From Anammoximicrobium sp032229885 (lineage in GTDB: Bacteria > Planctomycetota > Planctomycetia > Pirellulales > Pirellulaceae), in assembly GCA_032229885.1 (NCBI GenBank), contig JAVYAJ010000368.1, positions 1 through 8,502 on the forward strand: a stretch of DNA of 8,502 nt, in the 5' to 3' direction. This document shows positions 1-6,720 of this stretch, one piece after another. Below the pieces are notes generated by a model that was given only the letters and a program-made list of their open reading frames with translations, was not told the origin of the DNA and made no database searches. The position numbers were made by a program, and so were the translations under genes. Numbering within the stretch: position 1 is the stretch's first letter; the number at the start of each line of letters is the position of its first letter.

Positions 1-124
1 CTAACCCAATCCCGTGCCACTAACCCACAAGTGTACTGTACAGACCAGTGTACAAGATGCGCGGACCGTGCGCGCATGATACGAACTAAGACTCTAACGC
101 GGGCTGTCGCCCGCAACCCAAGAA

Positions 125-194
125 TCTGTTTGGCCGAAGGCCATCTTCAACGTGTCGCCTCCGCCCGCATGAATATGGCCTTCGGCCAAACAGA
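125..194. repeat. Perfect 20-bp inverted repeat with 30-base loop
   Basis: The arms at 125-144 and 175-194 are exact reverse complements. Each arm also contains its own near-palindrome (tggcc-gaa-ggcca), so the DNA could form nested hairpins or a cruciform. A smaller hairpin (gcgggc/gcccgc) lies just before it at 99-114. No gene overlaps it convincingly. The structure sits about 60 bases upstream of the recombinase remnant, so it may belong to the old mobile element, for example as a recombination or replication site or a small palindromic element. It lacks a T-tract on either side, so it is not a simple terminator. The function is not known. Confidence 0.7.
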
Positions 195-250
195 ATTAGC
201 GCCTATCTGCGCTCGAATGCGCAACAGTTGAACCGGTAGTAGTTTAAGAA

Positions 251-610
251 ATTGACCGCGCCTGACCTAAGCCGTCCGAGCATCTTCGGATTTGCCACGA
301 AACTGAGCTTGCCGAAACGTACCCGATCCACGTTGTGTGTGAGTGGCTCGGGAGCAGCCCCAAGGTCGCCCAGGACCACTACTTGCAGATGCGGGACGAG
401 TATTGCCGGCGCGCAGCGTCCGACGGTGGTGCAACAGGCGGTGCAGACGTGGTGCAAAAGCTGGTGCCGTCAGCGAAAGCACCAATTCGCGCGGATTCGC
501 TGGAAACAAAGAAACCATCGGGACTTACAACGCAAACCGTTGCCGTCCCGATGGTTAAGATACTGTACCTAATACCCCCTAGGGGAGTCGAACCCCTGTT
601 GCCGGACTGA
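251..610 (+). pseudogene. Decayed tyrosine recombinase (integrase) C-terminal fragment
   Basis: Reading the plus frame through 266-472 gives HLRICHETELAETYPIHVV, then CEWLGSSPKVAQDHYLQM and RDEYCRRAA. This is the end of a phage-type tyrosine recombinase catalytic domain. The box II arginine (codon 287-289), the WLGSS box III region and the nucleophilic tyrosine (codon 380-382, in DHYLQ) are all still recognisable. The rest of the protein is missing: an in-frame TGA lies at 263-265 and a TAA at 245-247, and nothing upstream resembles the N-terminal or core-binding domains. From memory, relatives often have Trp in a WPKPF motif where the 263-265 stop falls, so a TGG-to-TGA change is plausible. 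Downstream the frame stays open through the tRNA terminator and antisense into the tRNA-Glu gene, ending at TGA 608-610. The last part (IPPRGVEPLLPD) is just antisense tRNA translated. It is inactive as it stands. Family assignment is fairly sure; exact ends are not. Confidence 0.75.
504..556 (-). terminator. Rho-independent terminator of tRNA-Glu
   Basis: On the minus strand, 17 bases after the tRNA 3' end, a 12-bp perfect stem forms between 556-545 (AACCATCGGGAC) and 524-513 (GTCCCGATGGTT). Inside the loop a second short stem (caacg/cgttg, 528-532 and 538-542) can form. The stem is followed directly by the T-rich run TCTTTGTTT (512-504), which is the layout expected of an intrinsic terminator. 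The same bases are read on the plus strand as the tail of the recombinase remnant. On the plus strand no T-tract follows the stem, so it should act mainly on the tRNA transcript. Confidence 0.75.
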
Positions 611-645
611 GAACCCGGAGTCCTAGGCCACTAGACGAAGGGGGC
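573..645 (-). tRNA. tRNA-Glu (anticodon CTC)
   Basis: The minus strand folds as a full 73-nt cloverleaf closely matching bacterial tRNA-Glu. The acceptor stem pairs GCCCCCT (645-639) with AGGGGGT (580-574), with a G-U pair at the first position. Next come the D arm (GTCTAGTGGCCTAGGAC), the anticodon stem CCGGG/TCCGG with loop TTCTCAG giving anticodon CTC, and the T arm AGGGG-TTCGACT-CCCCT. The discriminator base is A (573). CCA is not encoded; the next bases are TTA, so it must be added after transcription. CTC reads the GAG codon. Its 3' end touches the recombinase remnant, so it probably served as an integration target. Its own promoter and terminator flank it, so it is transcribed independently of gltA. 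Confidence 0.95.
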
Positions 646-684
646 GTTGTGCCAGCCCAGCGGCGTCTGCCGCCGAGTGTGCGT

Positions 685-713
685 AATGTCTATTGTCGGC
701 CCGGATTTGTCAA
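685..713 (-). promoter_or_regulatory. Sigma-70-type promoter of tRNA-Glu
   Basis: On the minus strand a perfect TTGACA -35 box (713-708) is separated by 17 bases from GACATT (690-685), a weaker -10 box that matches TATAAT at three positions. Transcription would start near 678, leaving a leader of about 32 bases before the mature tRNA. That leader contains a small hairpin (CGGCG/CGCCG, 661-675), which RNase P processing would remove. The spacing and position are right for a stable-RNA promoter. Confidence 0.6.
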
Positions 714-759
714 TCCCCCGGATCGAATTGCGTGAAAACGCGACGTGATCCTCGAATCA

Positions 760-774
760 GCGGTTGGAAACCGC
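760..774 (-). terminator. Possible weak terminator hairpin after gltA
   Basis: A 6-bp stem GCGGTT/AACCGC with a three-base loop lies 32 bases past the gltA stop codon on the minus strand. No T-tract follows, so it is a poor intrinsic terminator. It could instead protect the mRNA end, or be chance. It is the only compact stem I see between gltA and the tRNA promoter. Confidence 0.25.
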
Positions 775-806
775 GGCCACTTCGTGCGAGGCGCGACGGG
801 TTCCGG

Positions 807-2093
<1,287 letters not shown>

Positions 2094-2157
2094 GAAACAT
2101 CTCCGTGGACCGCACGGTCTTGGCGAGAGCTACACTTTGTAGGCAGGTGTTCAGCCA

Positions 2158-2173
2158 GTTGCCGCTCGGCAAC
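2158..2173. repeat. Small inverted repeat upstream of gltA
   Basis: gttgcc (2158-2163) and ggcaac (2168-2173) form a 6-bp inverted repeat with a four-base centre, 65 bases upstream of the gltA start. A second short palindrome, ctaca-ctt-tgtag, lies at 2130-2142. Either could be an operator or an mRNA leader hairpin for gltA, but both are short enough to be chance. No regulator gene is adjacent. Confidence 0.3.
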
Positions 2174-2259
2174 GAGTGATTGCCCGTTGGCGCGAGCTTG
2201 CCGCCGTGTGCGATGGTTCGATCTAACGAAAGCATCAGTGTAATCAGAAACTTTCAGTG

Positions 2260-2287
2260 CGGACAGGGCGCTGGCGTCATGGTACAT
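2260..2287 (+). promoter_or_regulatory. Weak candidate promoter for glgX
   Basis: On the plus strand cggaca (2260-2265, four of six matches to TTGACA) and tacatt (2282-2287, four of six to TATAAT) are 16 bases apart. They lie about 90 bases before the chosen glgX start. The match is modest; the 280-base spacer between gltA and glgX must hold divergent promoters, and this is the best plus-strand pair I could see. Confidence 0.25.
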
Positions 2288-2373
2288 TTTCGCGGGCCGA
2301 CGCCGGTCGTGCGTGTGTGGCGAGGCTCGCGAGCGTCGCCACGAGGTCGCGGTTTTTAGGAGCAGTGGAAACG

Positions 2374-4428
2374 ATGAGCCGCTGGGAATCGATCGACGGG
2401 TCGCCGAATTGGTTGGGCGTGAGATGGATTGCGGAGGAAAATGCCTACAATTTCGCGCTTTATTCGAAACACGCGGAAAAGGTCACGTTGATATTTTTCG
2501 GCGATGATCTGGTCACGCCCGTGTATCGGTACGAGTTCGAGTACCTACGAAACAAGACCGGCCCGATTTGGCACTGTCGGATCTCGGGTGCGGCCCTCGC
2601 GGCTGCCAAGCTATATGCCTATCAGATCGACGGCCCGCCTCCGGGAGCGGGATTTGAATGGCACACGTTCGATCCCGAGAAACTGCTGTTGGACCCCTAT
2701 GCCCGCGACATCTACTTTTCCCCCGATTTTGATCGCGAAGCGGCCCGGCGGCCCGGCTCGAATTGGGGACGCGCCCCGCTGTCCGTGCTGGATTCGAAAA
2801 GCCCGCCGTTCGACTGGCAGGGCGATTCGCCCGTACGCCATCAATCGGATCTGATCATCTACGAGATGCACGTCCGCGGCTTCACCTATCGGGAAAACTC
2901 GGGCGTGTCCGCGGGACGACGCGGCACGTTTGCAGGCGTCATCGACAAGATCCCCTATCTCCAGCGACTGGGTGTGACGGCCATCGAGCTGATGCCCGTG
3001 TTTCAGTTTGATCCGCAGGAAGACAACTATTGGGGCTACATGCCGCTCAGTTTTTTTTCACCGCACGACGCCTACTGTGTCCATCCGGAAAACCGGCATC
3101 AGCACCTCGAGTTCTGCGAGCTGGTCCAAGCCCTGCACCGCGCAGGCTTGGAGGTGATCTTGGACGTGGTTTACAACCATACGTGCGAGGGCGACCAACG
3201 CGGACCGACTTACAGTTTCAAGGGCATTGACAGCACGACTTACTACTTGATGACGGGCCAGCCCGAATTGCCGTTCGCCAATTATTCCGGGACCGGCAAC
3301 ACCATGCACACCTCGAATCGAGCCGTGCGGCGGTTGATCCTCGACAGCCTGCGGTACTGGACTCGCGAGCTGCACGTCGACGGGTTCCGTTTCGATTTGG
3401 CCAGCATTTTCACGCGAAACGCCGACGGTTCGATCAACACGAGCGATCCGGCCTTGTTTGGGCAAATCGCCGCGGACCCCGATCTGACAGATGTGCGGCT
3501 GATCGCCGAACCGTGGGACGCCGCCGGCGCCTATCAACTGGGCGCTCGCTTTCCGGGGTTCCGTTGGATGCAGTGGAACGGGGCCTACCGCGACACGTTG
3601 CAGCGGTTTGTCAAAGGCGACGCCGGCATGGTTTGGGATCTGATGGCGCGTCTGTACGGCAGCAGCGATTTATTTCCCGACGATCGCATCCATGCTTTGC
3701 GCCCGTTCCAGAGCATCAACTATATCACCTCGCACGACGGATTCACGATGTACGATCTGGTGTCGTACGGCAGCAAGCAGAACTGGGCCAACGGGCATGA
3801 CAACACGGACGGCCATGACGATTTCAGTTGGAACTGCGGCTGGGAGGGTGACAGCGACGTGCCGCAGCCTGTGCAACAGTTGCGGCGGCGACAGGTGCGG
3901 AACTTCTTCACCTTGCTGATGCTGTCGGCCGGCGCGCCGATGTTCCGCATGGGCGACGAGTTTCTCCAGACACAGCGCGGCAACAGCAATCCCTATAACC
4001 AGGACAACGAGACTTCGTGGCTGGACTGGAGCCGACTGGACGAAAACGCCGAGATCTTCCGCTTTTTCCAGCAGATGATCGCGTTCCGCAAAGCGCATCC
4101 GTCGTTGGCGCGGGCTCAATTTTGGCGCGACGACGTGCGCTGGTATGGCGTCGACCGAAATCCGGACCTCTCGTACGAGTCTCGGTCGCTGGCCTTCTGT
4201 CTGCGCGGGGCGTCGGTCGGCGACGCGGACATCTACGCGATGATCAATGCCTACTGGCAGCCTCTCGAATTCGGCATTCACGAAGGCGCACCGGGCGACT
4301 GGCGACGCGTCGTGGATACGGCTCGCCCGACCCCCGACGACATTGTGCCCGAAGCGGATGCGCCGGTCGTGCGCGCTCGTTCATACCGCGTGGTCGGCCG
4401 GTCGGTTGTGCTTCTCGTACGCAACTGA
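2374..4428 (+). CDS. glgX: Glycogen debranching enzyme, GlgX/isoamylase type (GH13)
   Basis: The enzyme hydrolyses alpha-1,6 branch linkages in glycogen, usually acting on limit dextrins left by glycogen phosphorylase; it is cytoplasmic, with no signal peptide. The 684-residue product starts with a CBM48-like domain (about 10-120, including YNFALYSKHAEKVTLIFF). The GH13 barrel follows, with its four conserved regions: DVVYNH (264-269), GFRFD with nucleophile Asp341, IAEPWD with acid/base Glu379, and TSHDG with Asp455. A beta-sandwich C-terminal domain follows from about 580. GlgX of E. coli is 657 residues, so it is full length. ATG at 2374 is chosen because AGGAG (2358-2362) lies 11 bases upstream and family homology begins right after it. 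The frame stays open back to 2257, but that 39-residue extension looks non-homologous and Arg-rich. No glycogen synthase, phosphorylase or branching enzyme is adjacent. It might be called isoamylase or TreX; the exact chain-length preference cannot be read from sequence. Confidence 0.94.
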   Translation: MSRWESIDGSPNWLGVRWIAEENAYNFALYSKHAEKVTLIFFGDDLVTPVYRYEFEYLRNKTGPIWHCRISGAALAAAKLYAYQIDGPPPGAGFEWHTFDPEKLLLDPYARDIYFSPDFDREAARRPGSNWGRAPLSVLDSKSPPFDWQGDSPVRHQSDLIIYEMHVRGFTYRENSGVSAGRRGTFAGVIDKIPYLQRLGVTAIELMPVFQFDPQEDNYWGYMPLSFFSPHDAYCVHPENRHQHLEFCELVQALHRAGLEVILDVVYNHTCEGDQRGPTYSFKGIDSTTYYLMTGQPELPFANYSGTGNTMHTSNRAVRRLILDSLRYWTRELHVDGFRFDLASIFTRNADGSINTSDPALFGQIAADPDLTDVRLIAEPWDAAGAYQLGARFPGFRWMQWNGAYRDTLQRFVKGDAGMVWDLMARLYGSSDLFPDDRIHALRPFQSINYITSHDGFTMYDLVSYGSKQNWANGHDNTDGHDDFSWNCGWEGDSDVPQPVQQLRRRQVRNFFTLLMLSAGAPMFRMGDEFLQTQRGNSNPYNQDNETSWLDWSRLDENAEIFRFFQQMIAFRKAHPSLARAQFWRDDVRWYGVDRNPDLSYESRSLAFCLRGASVGDADIYAMINAYWQPLEFGIHEGAPGDWRRVVDTARPTPDDIVPEADAPVVRARSYRVVGRSVVLLVRN

Positions 4429-4481
4429 CGCGAGCTGCCTGCGCGGCGCGGCTCATCCGAGGCGCGCACGAACGGCGTCAG
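4425..4481. terminator. Possible shared stem-loop between convergent genes
   Basis: ctgacgc (4425-4431) and gcgtcag (4475-4481) are inverted and contain the stop codons of glgX and of the convergent small gene. Nested inside are tgcgcg/cgcgca (4440-4445 and 4463-4468) and cgg/ccg (4449-4451 and 4457-4459). The 49-base spacer could therefore fold into one long GC-rich structure in either transcript. No T-tract follows on either side, so it would be a non-canonical bidirectional terminator or an mRNA-stabilising end. It may be chance in GC-rich DNA. Confidence 0.35.
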
Positions 4482-4819
4482 ATCGAGATTCCCCGCTGGG
4501 CGGCGCGGATGCGCAAGGCGGCTTCGAAATACGGGAACGGATAGGGTTTTTTGGCCCGCGCCCACAGAAATGTGCTGTCCACCAGCTCGCGCGGCAACTG
4601 GCCCAACTCGACCATCTGCGCGACGTGCGAGATGAACGCAAATTCCCGCGGCAGACGCGCTTTCAACCCTGCCTCCAATTGGGCTTTGAGGTCGATCTTC
4701 AACCCTTCCGCGGCGATCGTGTTCGCCGGCGGACAGAGGATGCCCCAATCCGCGCCGACGCCTAAACACAGCAGGCCGACGCCGCACAGCAGACCGACGA
4801 GTGAGCGTGACGGAATCAT
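4478..4819 (-). CDS. Small secreted protein of unknown function
   Basis: I do not recognise a named family. The 113-residue product begins with a typical signal peptide: one basic residue (Arg5), a hydrophobic core (about 7-22) and a likely signal peptidase I site after VGA (residue 23). No lipobox is visible, so it is probably periplasmic or in the outer part of the cell. The mature part (about 90 residues) is soluble and helical. It has an LPREFAFI stretch (56-63), a GQLPRELV stretch (73-80), a STFLWARAKKPYPFPYFE stretch (82-99) and a basic tail ALRIRAAQRG. The aromatic-proline segment looks like a conserved motif. From memory, small secreted proteins with this kind of ending occur in planctomycetes, but I could not check. 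AAGGA (4828-4824) precedes the ATG with a short 4-base gap. It converges on glgX and lies 204 bases downstream of the permease gene, so it could be co-transcribed with it. Confidence 0.7.
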   Translation of the reverse strand: MIPSRSLVGLLCGVGLLCLGVGADWGILCPPANTIAAEGLKIDLKAQLEAGLKARLPREFAFISHVAQMVELGQLPRELVDSTFLWARAKKPYPFPYFEAALRIRAAQRGISI

Positions 4820-4873
4820 GCCGTCCTTGTAGTCAAACCGTCGGATGACGGCAAGATCGATTGCTGGGCTTTC

Positions 4874-4897
4874 GAAGCCGTGAAGCCGTCGAGCCGT
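4874..4897. repeat. Triple 8-bp tandem repeat
   Basis: Three consecutive octamers (gaagccgt, gaagccgt, cgagccgt) lie 55 bases upstream of the small secreted-protein gene, in its leader. A 5-bp inverted repeat (ccgtc-ggat-gacgg, 4838-4851) follows toward the start codon. They could be regulator binding sites or simple slippage repeats. The rest of 4820-5023 is GC-rich spacer with no gene. Confidence 0.5.
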
Positions 4898-4995
4898 CGC
4901 CTTCGAGACGCCGAGATGCCGATACGGCGCCTCGGTCGCACGCGTGTGATTCTCCGAGGCGACCGAACCCGCGTACGTCGCGCGAGGATGCCCGA

Positions 4996-5015
4996 GAGGC
5001 GCCGGGGGGCGGCTC
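4996..5015 (-). terminator. Possible hairpin just after the LptF/G-family permease gene
   Basis: GAGCCGCC and GGCGCCTC pair with one mismatch around a CCCC loop, 8 bases after the permease stop codon on the minus strand. No T-tract follows. Nearby, ctcggtcgc occurs twice in direct orientation (4931-4939 and 5013-5021), with an inverted copy at 4959-4966. This may end or attenuate the permease transcript before the small secreted-protein gene, but the evidence is thin. Confidence 0.25.
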
Positions 5016-5023
5016 GGTCGCCG

Positions 5024-6157
5024 TCACTGCCACAGCGATGCGAACGAAACACGCGCCAGGGGCGCGAAGATCAGCAGTGGGATCCACGCGGCCAACGCCG
5101 GCGCGATCAAATAGCTGTTGCCAGCCGCATGGCCAGCGAGCATGGTGATCATAAACACAGCTACGACTAAGACACAGGTCCCCGCGGCGACGAAAATATT
5201 TCGCTGTTGACGCCCCAACACGATGGGCAATCCCAGACACAACAGCGTCATATCCAACAGCGGCTGGAGAATGCGGGCATGGACTGCCACGCGAACATCG
5301 GCGGCCAGGTCAAGACTTGGGTTGTGCAATCCGGCGATCAAATCGGCCGTCGACGAGAACAACCGCCAGGCGTTGCCGGCCGTGAGCTGGTCGAACGAAA
5401 TCTGGGTTATCACAAAGCATTCGTCGGGTTTCAGCCACGGCGTATCCCGCGGACTGAGCACTACGGGTTGGCCGTCGAGGGAAAACGCCTCGACCTCGGC
5501 CAGGTTCTTGGGAACCTGGATCCCAGTCAGCAGATAGCCGCTGGGCCGGTCGCCGTCGGACGAACGATAGTACGCTTTGGCGGCCGAGATTTGCGGGCCA
5601 AAGCCACCCAAGTCCGGCTGGCGACGAAACGTCGGCTCGACGATGCACTGTTCGGCGGCGATCGTGTGTCGCCCGCTGATCAGCACGTCGGTACGGTTGT
5701 CATAGCGCGGATCGATTCGCTTTTCCGCCCGGCCATCCCAGTCGCGCGTGTTTCGCATCAACTGGTCGCGAAACGCGGGAACGCCCACTTCGCGATTGAC
5801 GACCGCCAGCAAGCTGATGGCAAGCGAGGCCGCGATCAGCGGCCGGGCGACGCGGACTTTGGGGATCCCGGCCGCCATCAACGCGGCAAGCTCGTTCGAT
5901 CGCTGCAGGCCGGTGGCGACGAAGGTGGCCGCAATGAGTGTCATCAGCGTGCCGGTCCGATCGAAAAACGCCAGCACGCGGGCGCCGTAATAATCGACCA
6001 GCAACCCGGCCAAGCTGCCCTGGCGCGCGGCGATGTCCAGCAGGTCGTCCAGATGCGTAAAAAAGTCGATGACGATGTATAGTCCGGTCAGGCTCAGAAA
6101 GCAGATGACGAGCACGCGTAGAAACAGCCGCAAGACGTAACGATCGATGATCTGCAT
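5024..6157 (-). CDS. LptF/LptG-family permease (YjgP/YjgQ)
   Basis: In Gram-negative bacteria this family forms the membrane half of the LptB2FG ABC transporter, which extracts lipopolysaccharide from the inner membrane and passes it to LptC for transport to the outer membrane. The 377-residue length fits the family (about 350-370). Hydrophobic segments at about 11-31, 60-82 and 103-120 are followed by a large hydrophilic periplasmic domain (about 121-290), then three more segments at about 297-314, 321-341 and 350-368: the family's 3 + domain + 3 layout. NELAALMAAGIP (88-99) matches the conserved cytoplasmic coupling motif that contacts LptB, and HARILQPLLDMTLLCLGLP (293-311) is the typical fourth-helix signature. 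ATG at 6157 is supported by CGGAG about 5 bases upstream. I cannot tell LptF from LptG. No lptB, lptC or second permease gene is in the window, so partners must be encoded elsewhere. Confidence 0.92.
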   Translation of the reverse strand: MQIIDRYVLRLFLRVLVICFLSLTGLYIVIDFFTHLDDLLDIAARQGSLAGLLVDYYGARVLAFFDRTGTLMTLIAATFVATGLQRSNELAALMAAGIPKVRVARPLIAASLAISLLAVVNREVGVPAFRDQLMRNTRDWDGRAEKRIDPRYDNRTDVLISGRHTIAAEQCIVEPTFRRQPDLGGFGPQISAAKAYYRSSDGDRPSGYLLTGIQVPKNLAEVEAFSLDGQPVVLSPRDTPWLKPDECFVITQISFDQLTAGNAWRLFSSTADLIAGLHNPSLDLAADVRVAVHARILQPLLDMTLLCLGLPIVLGRQQRNIFVAAGTCVLVVAVFMITMLAGHAAGNSYLIAPALAAWIPLLIFAPLARVSFASLWQ

Positions 6158-6720
6158 GAGAACTCCGTTTCCCGTGCGTCGCGTCGCCGCGTCTTGCGCG
6201 TTCGACCACCACTGACGCCCCCCCCTGCTGAAGTTCGGAGCGCCGATCGATCGTTGCGGCTACGAGACGCCCTGTTCTACGCCTTCATCGCATTCTACGC
6301 AAGGCTGAACTTCAAGGGCAGCCGTACGCCGTACGCCGTACGACATGCGTCGGGGGCGCCAGTTACAGAACACCGGTGACACCGAGTGGCATGGTCCAAT
6401 TTGCGTCTCCGCGTGTCACTCCGCACGAGGCACGCCGGGACGCCCGTTGCGACCACGGAGAACGCGGCTGTCGACAACGTGTAGATGCGATGGCGTATCC
6501 GTGCCACGTGGCTGATCCGCGGCCTTCCCACGCACTCTTAGCGCTGATGGAGTTGCGCGCGGAATCGCTCGTCAAGACCCGACCTCTGCGCGTCGTGCGC
6601 GCATCCTGTGCGCTAGCCGCGCCCGATTGGGTTGCGGGCCCGGCCCACGGCTGGGGTGACGTGCGCACGACGCTCAACTGCGGTCGGGCGCGCGGTCAGC
6701 GGCAAACCGTCATCGCCCGC
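6158..6720. other. 563-base stretch without a convincing gene
   Basis: This region separates the permease start from the metK stop. Open frames exist on both strands (for example 6295-6531 minus, starting GTG, and 6376-6879 plus, which runs into metK antisense). They have Arg/Cys-rich composition, no good ribosome binding site and no recognisable domain. It contains a triple heptamer repeat (6321-6341), a 10-bp palindrome gccacgtggc (6503-6512) and several short GC-rich hairpins. The permease promoter must lie here, but I see no good -35/-10 pair near 6160-6240. It may be a graveyard of an old gene or simple spacer. Confidence 0.6.
6321..6341. repeat. Triple heptamer tandem repeat (gccgtac)
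   Basis: The unit gccgtac is repeated three times exactly, giving overlapping gtac palindromes. It lies in non-coding DNA about 165 bases upstream of the permease start. It may be a microsatellite-like slippage repeat or a multi-copy protein binding site. No further copies are seen in the window. Confidence 0.75.

Noticed and set aside
1..27. Direct repeat ctaaccca at 1-8 and 20-27
   Set aside because: Two copies of an octamer at the window edge are not enough to call an array or a CRISPR; no further units follow.
31..231. 66-codon plus-strand open frame at the left edge
   Set aside because: It crosses the large inverted repeat, has no ribosome binding site and resembles no recombinase segment, so it is not the missing part of the integrase.
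2257..2373. Upstream extension of glgX to a start at 2257
   Set aside because: The extra 39 residues are Arg-rich and unlike the CBM48 N-terminus, and the good AGGAG lies just before ATG 2374.
5207..6082. 291-codon plus-strand open frame
   Set aside because: Antisense shadow of the permease gene, which has membrane segments and family motifs; the plus frame is Gln/Arg/Gly-rich without a domain.
6229..6314. 8-bp inverted repeat tgaagttc/gaacttca about 70 bases apart
   Set aside because: Too short and too far apart to be distinguished from chance; no flanking duplication was seen.
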